A DNA stretch of 64,000 bases. Origin: CBDBZL01 sp965213545 (lineage in GTDB: Bacteria; Pseudomonadota; Alphaproteobacteria; Sphingomonadales; Sphingomonadaceae). Below are positions 35,128 to 43,065 of this stretch, piece after piece (the first letter of the stretch is position 1; each line of letters opens with the position of its first letter). The notes beneath the pieces are model-generated. The model saw only the letters and a list, made by a program, of their open reading frames with translations, ran no database searches and had not been told where the DNA came from. The DNA lies in assembly GCA_965213545.1 (NCBI GenBank), contig CBDBZL010000001.1, positions 620,001-684,000 of the forward strand, in the 5' to 3' direction. Made by a program: the position numbers and the translations under genes.

Positions 35128-35348
35128 GCAATGACAACAAGTTTCGCAAGGGCCAGAAGGTCAAGTGGACCTGGGGCAACGGCGAGGGCGAAGGCAAGAT
35201 CAAGGAGCGTTTCGAACGCGAAGTCGAGCGCACCTTGAAGGGCAGCAAGATTAAGAAGAATGGCAGCGAGGACGACCCGGCCTATCTGATCGAGCAGGAT
35301 GACGGCGACGAGGTGCTCAAGCTGGGATCCGAACTCAAGGACGGATAA
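35124..35348 (+). CDS. DUF2945 / HVA1 tudor-like protein
   Basis: This 74-residue protein matches DUF2945: FRKGQKVKWTWGNGEGEGKI, then DDPAYLIEQDDGDEVLKLGSEL. It is a small beta-barrel with no known function, often found next to other stress-type DUF proteins. It overlaps the membrane protein gene upstream by four bases and ends two bases before the DUF3008 gene, so translation is coupled. Confidence 0.85.
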   Translation: MSNDNKFRKGQKVKWTWGNGEGEGKIKERFEREVERTLKGSKIKKNGSEDDPAYLIEQDDGDEVLKLGSELKDG

Positions 35349-35350
35349 AC

Positions 35351-35542
35351 ATGGCGGCCAAATCCAAGGCGCAGCAAAAAGCGGCTGGTGCCGCGCTTTC
35401 CGCCAAGCGCGGCGATACCGACATGAGCAATCTGCAAGGCGCCTCCAAGCAGATGGTGGGCTCTATGAGCGAAGAGGAACTCGAGGAGCTTGCCTCCACA
35501 CCACGCGATAACTTGCCTGATCGCGTCGACGGCGACAACTAG
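35351..35542 (+). CDS. DUF3008 family protein
   Basis: This 63-residue protein matches DUF3008: KSKAQQKAAGAALSAKRG, then LQGASKQMVGSMSEEELEELASTPRDNLP. The family is small, hydrophilic and probably mostly disordered. Its function is unknown. It closes the first operon of the stress cluster. The start codon follows the DUF2945 stop by two bases. Confidence 0.85.
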   Translation: MAAKSKAQQKAAGAALSAKRGDTDMSNLQGASKQMVGSMSEEELEELASTPRDNLPDRVDGDN

Positions 35543-35579
35543 CCCACTTGTTATCGAGCCAGTCCAATAGTCCTTTCCG

Positions 35580-35604
35580 GGAACGCCCGAAGGGGGCTTT
35601 CGCT
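35580..35604 (+). promoter_or_regulatory. Candidate EcfG-type promoter (DUF3140)
   Basis: GGAAC at 35580-35584, 16 bases, then CGCT at 35601-35604, one base from CGTT. It stands 43 bases before the DUF3140 ATG. A weak hairpin (GCCC/GGGC) overlaps it, so a terminator reading of the same stretch remains possible. Confidence 0.4.
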
Positions 35605-35646
35605 TTGTAAGGACAGGACAAACATCGTCGAAGGAGTGGCTGGCTA

Positions 35647-35982
35647 ATGGACGACGACGAGAAGGACGAGATCTACAGCGAGTTCGGCGAATGTGTGAAC
35701 ATGGCGCCTAAGGAACTCGAGGAGTGGCTGAAGACCGATAAGTCCCGTTCGGTCGGCGATACCGGTGGTGACGGCGAAAGCACCGGGCACGAGTCAGGCG
35801 GGCGCATCGTGGAGATCAAGCGAACCAACAAGGCTGACCTTGATGACGATGACTATGCGCACATGCGCAAGGTCAACGGCTATGTTCACCGCCATCTGGC
35901 GCAGGAGCCGTCGGGCGATATCAGCGAAAGCAAGTGGCGCTATTCGCTGATGAACTGGGGCCATGATCCGATGAAGAATTAG
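35647..35982 (+). CDS. DUF3140 family protein
   Basis: This 111-residue protein is a good match to DUF3140: ECVNMAPKELEEWLKTDKSRSVG, then DDDYAHMRKVNGYVHRHLAQ and KWRYSLMNWGHDPMK. The family is often found in bacteria with stress and desiccation genes, but its function is unproven. AAGGAG lies 10 bases before the ATG. It is followed after 4 bases by DUF1810. Confidence 0.85.
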   Translation: MDDDEKDEIYSEFGECVNMAPKELEEWLKTDKSRSVGDTGGDGESTGHESGGRIVEIKRTNKADLDDDDYAHMRKVNGYVHRHLAQEPSGDISESKWRYSLMNWGHDPMKN

Positions 35983-35986
35983 GCCG

Positions 35987-36427
35987 ATGAAACAAGAGTA
36001 TAACCTGGGCCGTTTTGTGCGCGCCCAGGCGGGGATCTATCCGCGAGCGCTGGCCGAATTGCACAAGGGCGAGAAGGTGACCCACTGGATGTGGTTCGTC
36101 TTTCCGCAGATGCTGGGGCTTGGCAACAGCCGCAATGCCAGGCTCTTCGCGCTTTCCGGGATCGAAGAGGCACGCGCCTACCGGACGCATGACCTGCTCG
36201 GGCCACGCCTGCTCGAAGTCACCGCGGCGATGCTGGACTGGGCGGGACGCAAGAGCGCGCTTGAGATATTGGGCGTTATCGATGCGATGAAGTTTCACTC
36301 GTCGATGACACTGTTCGAGCGCGCCTGCCCCGATGAGGGATGCTTCGGCCGCGCGATCGAGCTCTTCCATGGCGCGCGGCGCGACCAAGCCACGCTCGAT
36401 CGGCTGGATGCGGTCGAGGTTCTTTGA
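35987..36427 (+). CDS. DUF1810 family protein
   Basis: This 146-residue protein matches DUF1810: YNLGRFVRAQAGIYPRALAELHKGEKVTHWMWFVFPQMLGLG, then KFHSSMTLFERA. The family (once labelled calpastatin) has no proven function; its fold is related to NADAR. It starts 4 bases after DUF3140, so the pair is an operon. Confidence 0.85.
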   Translation: MKQEYNLGRFVRAQAGIYPRALAELHKGEKVTHWMWFVFPQMLGLGNSRNARLFALSGIEEARAYRTHDLLGPRLLEVTAAMLDWAGRKSALEILGVIDAMKFHSSMTLFERACPDEGCFGRAIELFHGARRDQATLDRLDAVEVL

Positions 36428-36544
36428 CCGATTATTCTCGGCGTCGCGCAGATTCGCGGGTTTCCGCGGGACAAGGGACCGGTCTCGATAGCATCAGTAT
36501 CCTAGACTGACGACGCGAGCGGCTCCAATCGATCGACCTTGCAG

Positions 36545-37819
36545 CTATTGGACAAGCGTCTCGATCAGCCGCAGCATTTCGGCCGATGTCTGGTAGGCTT
36601 CGGCCGCCCGCATGACGCGCATCATGTTGCCGCTGGCGATCTTCTCGAACGCCTCGCGCGAATGAACGCGCCGCGCCAGTTCGCCGAACAGCAGCGGATT
36701 GTCGGCGAAATCCTCCATTCCCTGAGGGCCGGTCGGCATCCCGTCATAATCGCCACCGATGCCGATATGGTCGATCCCTGCGGCCTGTCGGACATGATCG
36801 ATATGATCCGCCATATCCCCGATCGTGGCAACCGGCGCCGGGTTCTCGTCGTCCCAGGTCGCTATGGCCGCGCTGACCCGCTCGGGCTGACCGACCACCA
36901 TGACGATGCCACCATTGACCACGAGCCGTGCAAGCACCGCGTCGGGCACGTTGCGCGAATGGCCGTTGATCGCCCGCGCTCCGGAATGGCTGAAGATGAC
37001 GGGCGCACCCCCCTCGCGCTCGATCAGGTCGAGGGTGTCGTGCATCGTTGCCTCGCTGACATGGCTGAGGTCGACCAGCATGCCCATGCGCATCATCTCG
37101 CGCACCACATTCTCCCCAAAATCAGTAAGCCCGTCATGCTCGGGATCGTCGGTGGCGCTGTCCGCCCAAGGCGTGTTGGTCGAAGGTGTGATGGTCATGT
37201 AGCGCGCGCCCAGGTCGTACATCTGGCGCAGCACCGCCAGGCTCGAGCCGATCGAATGACCGCCCTCCATGCCGATCAGCGAGGCGATCCGCCCGCGATC
37301 CTTTGCCCGCTGCACGCCATCGGCGGTAAGCGCCAGTTCGAGCGTGTCGGAGTTGCGCGCGATAAGCCGCTTGGTCACGTCGATCTGCTCGAGCGTGGCC
37401 TGCACCGCCTCGGGTTCGGGCAGGAGCGGCGAGACATAGACCGACCAGAACTGCGCGCCCACCTGCCCCCGCTCCAGCCGCGCAAGATCGGTATGCATGG
37501 CCGCGCGTTCCTCATCGGTGGTGTCGGCGAAGTCGAACGCGCCGATCATGTTGCCGAACCGTGCGCGAAGCTGGATGGGCACGTCATTATGCCCGTCCCA
37601 GACTGGAGCTGCTTCCAGGGCAGCGGCCGCGAGCTGTCGATCTGAGGCGGAGGGAGTGGCAGCCGCAGCGGCAGCCTGGCCGGACGATGCGAGCTGGGCA
37701 CTGTCACTTCTCGCGGCGTCCGCGGGACGCAGGTCACCCGCAGGCTCGGGCCGCTCCTGCGCGGCGAGCGGGCTGGTGCCTGCCAGCAGCAGGGGGACAA
37801 GGGCGAGCATCGGTCTCAT
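36545..37819 (-). CDS. Membrane dipeptidase, M19 family
   Basis: This 424-residue protein has a signal peptide (ALVPLLLAGTSPLAAQ) and the M19 (renal dipeptidase-type) zinc sites: WDGHNDVPIQLR (HxD), EGGHSIGS (the bridging Glu), DLSHVSEATM and FSHSGARAI, with IGGDYDG near the C-terminus. It cleaves dipeptides, including D-amino-acid ones, in the periplasm. It diverges from the DUF427 gene; the EcfG-type site between them faces DUF427. AAGGAAG precedes the ATG. Confidence 0.9.
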   Translation of the reverse strand: MRPMLALVPLLLAGTSPLAAQERPEPAGDLRPADAARSDSAQLASSGQAAAAAATPSASDRQLAAAALEAAPVWDGHNDVPIQLRARFGNMIGAFDFADTTDEERAAMHTDLARLERGQVGAQFWSVYVSPLLPEPEAVQATLEQIDVTKRLIARNSDTLELALTADGVQRAKDRGRIASLIGMEGGHSIGSSLAVLRQMYDLGARYMTITPSTNTPWADSATDDPEHDGLTDFGENVVREMMRMGMLVDLSHVSEATMHDTLDLIEREGGAPVIFSHSGARAINGHSRNVPDAVLARLVVNGGIVMVVGQPERVSAAIATWDDENPAPVATIGDMADHIDHVRQAAGIDHIGIGGDYDGMPTGPQGMEDFADNPLLFGELARRVHSREAFEKIASGNMMRVMRAAEAYQTSAEMLRLIETLVQ

Positions 37820-37912
37820 GAAGGGCTTCCTTGGTTGCACCGGGCGGGCCGGGGCTTGGTCTCCAGCTGGTGTGACCCTTGCCGGATCGTTCGGACGGGG
37901 CAAGCCCGATGC

Positions 37913-37937
37913 GGAACGGCGGCCCGCTCGCCCCGTT
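37913..37937 (+). promoter_or_regulatory. EcfG-type promoter, exact consensus
   Basis: GGAAC at 37913-37917 and CGTT at 37934-37937 are separated by exactly 16 bases, matching GGAAC-N16-CGTT. The DUF427 ATG follows 46 bases later, with no intervening gene. Confidence 0.65.
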
Positions 37938-37983
37938 CAGGCATAGGTTAGGAATTGAACCCGACGCGCAAAGGGAATCGACA

Positions 37984-38271
37984 ATGATGAAAGCAAGCTG
38001 GAACAAGGATGTCATCGCGCAGAGCGACAGCACCGTCGAGGTCGAGGGCAACCAGTACTTTCCGCCCGATGACGTCGACATGGCCTACCTTGTCAGCAGC
38101 GATACGACCAGCTCCTGCCCGTGGAAGGGGACGGCTCAGTATTATCATGTCGAGGCCAACGGCCAAAGGCTGGACGATGCAGCGTGGTTTTATCCCGAGC
38201 CCGAGCAGGCAGCCGACAATATTCGCGGTCATATCGCGTTCTGGAAGGGTCTGGAAGTTTCCAAGGCCTGA
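37984..38271 (+). CDS. DUF427 family protein
   Basis: This 95-residue protein matches DUF427: ASWNKDVIAQSDSTVEVEGNQYFPP, then SSCPWKGTAQYYHVEANGQ and AAWFYPEPEQAADNIRGHIAFW. The fold is small and beta-rich; the function is unknown. The start ATG (37984) directly follows a GGGAATCG region. It is under the exact EcfG consensus and opens a stress-type run. Confidence 0.85.
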   Translation: MMKASWNKDVIAQSDSTVEVEGNQYFPPDDVDMAYLVSSDTTSSCPWKGTAQYYHVEANGQRLDDAAWFYPEPEQAADNIRGHIAFWKGLEVSKA

Positions 38272-38342
38272 TCCATTTTCACCTCCCTTTTCCGGTCCGA
38301 GGTGACGACCGCAGAGACGATTTACCCCAGGAGCACCCCAAC

Positions 38343-38807
38343 ATGCCAACTTCGTCCGCCAGCAAATCCCTTGCCGATATTGCCCGATCGATGCGCGAGA
38401 TCGATTTCTGCATGCTGGTCAGCCGGGCACAGGATGGTTCGCTCGGCGGGCGTCCGATGTCGAACAATAACCAGGTCGAATATGAAGGGACCAGCTGGTT
38501 CTTCACCGATGACGACACGCGGATGACGCAGGATATCGAGCGCGACGCCTCGGTGGGCCTGACTTATCGCACCGCCACCGGGGCCGATGGCCGACCGGGC
38601 ATGTTCATTCACGTTCAGGGCGAGGCCAAGCTGGTGCGCGACAAGCAGGTCTTTCGCCAACATTGGGTGCCCGATCTGGAACGCTGGTTCGAACAAGGTG
38701 TCGATACGCCGGGGCTGATGCTGATCGAGGTAGCGGCTCGCCGCATTCACTATTGGGATGGCGAGGATGAGGGCGAAGTTGCGCTGCCCTCGCCCGCGCC
38801 CGCTTGA
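38343..38807 (+). CDS. PPOX-fold general stress protein 26-like
   Basis: This 154-residue protein belongs to the pyridoxamine-5'-phosphate oxidase-like group: DFCMLVSRAQDGSLGGRPMSN, WFFTDDDTRMTQDIE, and VDTPGLMLIEVAARRIHYWD. Gsp26-like members bind flavin and are induced by stress. AGGAG precedes the ATG at 38343 by 12 bases. Its TGA overlaps the TTG start of the DUF3253 gene. Confidence 0.85.
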   Translation: MPTSSASKSLADIARSMREIDFCMLVSRAQDGSLGGRPMSNNNQVEYEGTSWFFTDDDTRMTQDIERDASVGLTYRTATGADGRPGMFIHVQGEAKLVRDKQVFRQHWVPDLERWFEQGVDTPGLMLIEVAARRIHYWDGEDEGEVALPSPAPA

Positions 38808-39046
38808 GCGATCAGGCGACGCACGCCATCGAGACGCTGCTCGAGGCGCGCGGGCCCGATCGCACAATCTGCCCGAGTGAAGCGGCGCGGATGATGGTAG
38901 GTGAGGGCGATGATTGGCGGGCGAACATGCCTGCGGTCCACGAGGCGGTGAGTGCCTTGGTTGACGAGGGTCGCGTGCGGCTGAGCTGGAAGGGCGAGGC
39001 CAAACAGGAGCCTCAAGGACCTTATCGCATCGCAACGGCCGGATGA
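38804..39046 (+). CDS. DUF3253 family protein
   Basis: This 80-residue protein matches DUF3253: AIETLLEARGPDRTICPSEAARMM, then AVHEAVSALVDEGRVRLSWKG. The shape is a small winged-helix. The start is a TTG overlapping the PPOX gene stop (TTGA), so it is translated by coupling. The function is unknown. Confidence 0.75.
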   Translation: MSDQATHAIETLLEARGPDRTICPSEAARMMVGEGDDWRANMPAVHEAVSALVDEGRVRLSWKGEAKQEPQGPYRIATAG

Positions 39047-39127
39047 GGTTCGGACAACGTCTCCGTTGCCCGGGGATAGCAGGGAGCGCATCACCAAACG
39101 CGCGTGCTCCGGTCGATCGGTCCCGCG

Positions 39128-39559
39128 ATGCCTGATGCAAGGGAAACGCCTGCGCGTCGCGGATGGCGCTGGCTTCTTGGATTGGCTTATGGAGCGGCCG
39201 GAACGCTGCACCTCACACGCCCAGATCCGTTTCTGGAGATCATGCCGGGATTCGTTCCCCAGCCCGAACTAATCGTAACGCTGACCGGGCTGGCGGAGCT
39301 TGCAGGGGCGGCGGCGCTTATCCAACCATGGTCGCGCAGGCTGCGGCGCGTCGGCGGCGCGGGCCTTGCACTATATGCGCTTTGCGTGTGGCCAGCCAAT
39401 ATCAAGCATCTCATGCTTGATATGGCGCAGACAGATGGCGGACTGGGCCTCGCCTATCACATCCCGCGCATGATCGCGCAGCCGGTCATCATCTGGCTGG
39501 CGCTATGGGCAAGCGGATGCATCGATTGGCCGTTCAAACGGCAGCCGGCGGAGAGGTAG
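39128..39559 (+). CDS. DoxX family membrane protein
   Basis: This 143-residue protein has four membrane segments: RWLLGLAYGAAGTLHL, LIVTLTGLAELAGAAALI, VGGAGLALYALCVWPANIKHL and IAQPVIIWLALWASG. DoxX proteins are thought to take part in quinone or sulfur redox; none is proven here. A GTG at 39104 could extend it by 8 residues. It follows DUF3253 by 81 bases. Confidence 0.8.
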   Translation: MPDARETPARRGWRWLLGLAYGAAGTLHLTRPDPFLEIMPGFVPQPELIVTLTGLAELAGAAALIQPWSRRLRRVGGAGLALYALCVWPANIKHLMLDMAQTDGGLGLAYHIPRMIAQPVIIWLALWASGCIDWPFKRQPAER

Positions 39560-39671
39560 TCCGCCGGCCTCCCCGCCAAGCGCCATCGAACCGGGCGCAT
39601 ACGATCGCCCGGCCGTCCGGGATCGCTGAGGCAGTGGCCTGCGCCCGGAAGCGCAGGGCCGCCAGCCAAGC

Positions 39672-39923
39672 CTAGCTCAGATGACGCGATACCGCCGCGG
39701 TCATCTTGAACATCGAGATACGCTCCTTGCCGATGACCCCGGCGAGTTTGTCGTCCGCCTCGATCATCCGCTTGTCATCCTCCGCCTGGAGGTTGTGCTT
39801 CTTGATATATTCCCAAACCTTGCTCGTCACCTGAGCGCGCGTCATCGGGCCCTTGCCGATAACATCCTCAAGTTCGGACGACAGGGTTACCGGCCTGCTC
39901 AGCGCGTTCTTCTTTTCAGCCAT
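39672..39923 (-). CDS. SWIB/MDM2 domain protein
   Basis: This 83-residue protein is one SWIB domain: LSSELEDVIGKGPMTRAQVTSKVWEYIKKHNLQ, then DDKLAGVIGKERISMFKMTAAV. The domain is known from eukaryotic chromatin remodellers and Chlamydia proteins, and occurs as short free-standing proteins in alphaproteobacteria. Its role in bacteria is unclear. No partner gene is seen; it is followed by a YbhB/Raf-kinase-inhibitor-like gene upstream in the same direction. Confidence 0.85.
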   Translation of the reverse strand: MAEKKNALSRPVTLSSELEDVIGKGPMTRAQVTSKVWEYIKKHNLQAEDDKRMIEADDKLAGVIGKERISMFKMTAAVSRHLS

Positions 39924-39971
39924 CTGCCTACACAGCTCCTCGTTGATAAAACCAAACTGCCGGGAAAAATG

Positions 39972-40583
39972 TCAATCCTCGGCGGCGAATTCGTCCTCGT
40001 CCCACGCTTTGATTGCACGGGTATAAACGCCGCTGACCAGCGCGGCGGCCAGCACGCCTCCTGTCATCGCGGCGAACAGATCTTCGCGGGTTGCACCTGG
40101 CGCCAGGTCGAGCGCGCGGTCGAGCGCGAAAAGCTGAAACACGTAAGCATGGGCGCCATCACCCTCGGGCGGCTCGGGTAGCAACCATTCCGAATTGCCA
40201 TGCGCGTTCTTGCCGGCCTTGGGCGGCGCTTCGCCCTCCAGAATGCGCTCGGCATCGGGTTTGAGACCCCACACCAGCCAATGGCAGAACGGCTCTTCGC
40301 CGGGCATATCGGGGTCTTCGACCACGAGCGTGAGCTCGTGTGTGCCTTCGGGCGGGCGGGTCCATTCGAGTGGCGGCGCAACCGCGTCCTCCTCATCGGC
40401 AGTGAAGCACGGGTCAAGCGCCATCTGGTCGGCAAAGGCCGGCGATGAGACGGCAAACCCGTTCTTGCCGAATAGCTGGGCCGAAGCGAGCCTGGCAATC
40501 GCGAGCTGGGAACGAGCGCCCTGCCCCGCTCGCGCCTCAGGCAGCGCGTTGGCAAGCCAGCCGGGAACCTCCTCACCCATCAT
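39972..40583 (-). CDS. YbhB/YbcL (RKIP/PEBP-like) protein
   Basis: This 203-residue protein has the PEBP anion site: DPDMPGEEPFCHWLVWGLKP, then GNSEWLLPEPPEGDGAHAYVFQLFALD. It ends in an acidic tail. PEBP proteins bind phospholipids or anions; bacterial members are mostly uncharacterised. The first 55 residues are divergent from the family. ATGs at 40583 and 40580 are both possible. It is transcribed with the SWIB gene 48 bases downstream. Confidence 0.85.
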   Translation of the reverse strand: MMGEEVPGWLANALPEARAGQGARSQLAIARLASAQLFGKNGFAVSSPAFADQMALDPCFTADEEDAVAPPLEWTRPPEGTHELTLVVEDPDMPGEEPFCHWLVWGLKPDAERILEGEAPPKAGKNAHGNSEWLLPEPPEGDGAHAYVFQLFALDRALDLAPGATREDLFAAMTGGVLAAALVSGVYTRAIKAWDEDEFAAED

Positions 40584-40946
40584 CCATCCCCTCGCGCGGC
40601 TCTTATGGGACCGCGGCGCGCTCATGCCTGGGGGCCATGCCTTAGCCCCGTGTCGATGCATGAAACCAGCTGAAGGCCAGCCATGAAGGCCAAGGCCGCA
40701 TCGCCGGGTGCGTGATCGACGCTGGTCTCTTGGCCAACCGCGCTTCGCTTGGCAAGGCTGCCCTGCGCTTGTCCGGCGAAGTTTCCCCCGCTCGGCACCG
40801 CGCATCGGCGGCCCTGCAGGCGGACAGGGCACGTGAAATATGTCCGCGCCCGAAACGAGTTGCCGGAGGCAGCGCTCTTCGCTCACCATATATTAAGCCC
40901 GGCTGCCCGACAGCGACGCGCTCGTATCATCTGCCGGAACCTTCAC
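40584..40946. other. Intergenic region upstream of the S41 peptidase
   Basis: I see no gene, RNA or repeat here. The sequence holds only short frames without a good ribosome site. It should contain the divergent promoters of the YbhB-like and S41 genes. Confidence 0.5.
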
Positions 40947-42413
40947 ATGCCGATCTCACGATTTGCGCTTCTTCTTGGTACTGCCGCAATGCTGTCCGCA
41001 TGTGGAAGCGGGGGCGGGGGCGGCAGGGACCAGGCGGTCGTACCTAATCCGCGGCCTACCCCCGTCGCCCCGGCTCCCACGCCCGCACCCACCGGCCAGT
41101 GCTCCCTTTCCTCGCGGCAGGATTTCGTGTTCAACCAGTTGCAGGAATGGTATCTTTTCCCCGACCTCATCAACCAGAACGTCAACAAGGCCGATTTCAC
41201 CGATATCGATGACTATGTCGATGCGCTGTTGGCCCCGGCGCGAGCGGCTTCGCGCGACCGGTTCTTCACCTACCTCACGTCGATTTCGGAAGAGAGCGCG
41301 TTCATCCGCGAGGGCGAGAGCGCGGGATTCGGCATCCGGTTGGCCTACCGGATCGACGAGCAACAGGTGTTCGTGGTCGAGGCGTTCGAAGGCGCGCCCG
41401 CGCTCGCATCCGGGCTCGACCGCGGTACCGAGATCCTCGCCATCAGCTCGCTGGGCAACCCGCCCGTCACCGTGGCCAGCCTCATCGATAGCGGCGGTGT
41501 GCGCGCGGTCACCAATGCGCTTGGTCCCTCGACCGCCGGGACGACACGCACCTTGCGCATCCGCGATGGGGCCGGGACGCGCGATGTGACCATCAGCAAG
41601 CGGCAATATGCAATCGATCCGGTATCGGACCGCTACGGCGCGCAGGTCATCAATGATAACGGGAAGCTGGTCGGCTATATCAACCTGCGCACATTCATCG
41701 ACACCGCCCGGCCCGACCTGCTCGCGGCGTTCGACCAGTTCCGCGCGCAAGGCGTGACCGAACTTATCGTGGATTTCCGCTATAATGGCGGCGGTCTGGT
41801 TTCCATCGCCGAGCTGATGGGCGACCTGCTTGGCGCCGGGCGCCAGGGACAGGTGTTCAGCTTCACCCAGTTCCGCCCGTCCAAGGCGGACGAGAACGAC
41901 ACTTATTTGTTCAACCCGCGCCAGCAATCGCTCCAGCCGACCAAGATCGCCTTCATCGGCACCGGCGCCACCGCTTCGGCGAGCGAGCTGGTGATCAACG
42001 CCATGCAACCATACCTTGGAGACAACATGGCACTGGTCGGCACGGACACTTTCGGCAAGCCGGTCGGGCAGATCGCCATCGACCGGCCGGCGTGCGATGA
42101 TCGCTTTCGGGTGGTGGCCTTCCGCACGGAGAACGCCAACCGGCAAGGCGACTATTATACGGGTCTTGCTTCCACCATCACCCGCACCTGCGCGGCAACC
42201 GACGACTACACCCGCCAGCTGGGCGATGCGCGCGAGGAACTCACCGCCGCCGCGCTTGACTTCCTTGCCGGTCGCTCGTGCACGCCGATCACCGCCGGCA
42301 CCGCGCGCATCCAGTCGAGCGAGCGTGGTCGGCTGCTGCGCGACGACGGGCGGCAGCTGCTGCGGCGCGAGGGAGGCTCGACGATCGATCGCGAACTGCC
42401 CGGTTCCTATTGA
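40947..42413 (+). CDS. S41 family peptidase, lipoprotein
   Basis: This 488-residue protein has a lipoprotein signal ending in LSAC, then a GSGGGGG tether and a Pro-rich linker. A PDZ-like region (GFGIRLAYRIDEQQVFVVEAFEGAPALASGL) follows, and the S41 core carries GLVSIAELMG, TGATASASELV with the nucleophile Ser, and DTFGKPVGQ with the general-base Lys. Such proteins degrade periplasmic substrates. The downstream pcp gene begins within or just after its C-terminus. The tether looks like that of the S8 protease. Confidence 0.9.
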   Translation: MPISRFALLLGTAAMLSACGSGGGGGRDQAVVPNPRPTPVAPAPTPAPTGQCSLSSRQDFVFNQLQEWYLFPDLINQNVNKADFTDIDDYVDALLAPARAASRDRFFTYLTSISEESAFIREGESAGFGIRLAYRIDEQQVFVVEAFEGAPALASGLDRGTEILAISSLGNPPVTVASLIDSGGVRAVTNALGPSTAGTTRTLRIRDGAGTRDVTISKRQYAIDPVSDRYGAQVINDNGKLVGYINLRTFIDTARPDLLAAFDQFRAQGVTELIVDFRYNGGGLVSIAELMGDLLGAGRQGQVFSFTQFRPSKADENDTYLFNPRQQSLQPTKIAFIGTGATASASELVINAMQPYLGDNMALVGTDTFGKPVGQIAIDRPACDDRFRVVAFRTENANRQGDYYTGLASTITRTCAATDDYTRQLGDAREELTAAALDFLAGRSCTPITAGTARIQSSERGRLLRDDGRQLLRREGGSTIDRELPGSY

Positions 42414-43065
42414 CGTCGGGCTCACTCCAGGCGCCGCGGCCAGCGCGGCGGGGCAAGCGGGAGGCGCGATTGCGGTAACCGGGTTCGGGTCGTTCCCCGG
42501 GGTGCCCGACAATCCCTCGGCACGCATGCTCGAGGCGCTACGATCGATGCCCGAGCTCCTCGGGCAGGAAAGCGGCGTCCACCTAGTCCCGGTTGGTTAC
42601 GACGCAGCCGAAGAGGCGCTCGAGGCGCTGCTCATGCGGCCGCCTCGGGTGTTGGTGATGACCGGCTACAGCGCGCGGGCAAACGGGCTGCGGCTCGAAC
42701 TGGGCGCGCATGACCATCGCTCGACCGACCTGGCCGACGCGTTCGGTTTCGTTCCTCGGCCGAGCGATACGCTCCCGAACTGGCTTTGGCAGGACAAGGT
42801 CGATCTGGTGGCTGTTGCCGATCGGTTGTCCGAAGCTGGCGCCCCTTGCCAAACCTCGCGCGATGGCGGCGCCTTTGTGTGCAATCATCTCTATTACCAG
42901 GCGCTGCGGCGGATCGCGGCGGGAAAGCTCGACACGCGCGCGGTATTCATCCACTTGCCCGCCATATCCGGGACCAAGCTGGCGCAAGAGGCAGCAGGTG
43001 CGATGGATGCAGCGACCATGGCACGCGCGGTAGCAATCATCGCCCGGAAGCTGGCGGAGCGTTAG
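42325..43065 (+). CDS. pcp: Pyroglutamyl-peptidase I (start uncertain)
   Basis: The conserved core VTGFGSFPGVPDNPSA begins at 42475, then follow a Glu (LRLELGAHD), the nucleophile Cys (AFVCNHLYYQAL) and the His (FIHLPAI). It removes N-terminal pyroglutamate from peptides in the cytoplasm. No ATG, GTG or TTG lies in frame between the S41 stop (42413) and this core. The nearest normal start is a GTG at 42325 inside the S41 gene, which adds about 50 residues of poor composition. The gene is followed by the DUF3429 pseudogene in the opposite direction. Confidence 0.7.
   Translation: MVGCCATTGGSCCGAREARRSIANCPVPIDVGLTPGAAASAAGQAGGAIAVTGFGSFPGVPDNPSARMLEALRSMPELLGQESGVHLVPVGYDAAEEALEALLMRPPRVLVMTGYSARANGLRLELGAHDHRSTDLADAFGFVPRPSDTLPNWLWQDKVDLVAVADRLSEAGAPCQTSRDGGAFVCNHLYYQALRRIAAGKLDTRAVFIHLPAISGTKLAQEAAGAMDAATMARAVAIIARKLAER

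Noticed and set aside
35580..35610. Hairpin GCCC/GGGC as a terminator after DUF3008
   Set aside because: The stem is only four pairs and the same bases fit a promoter better; left as an alternative.
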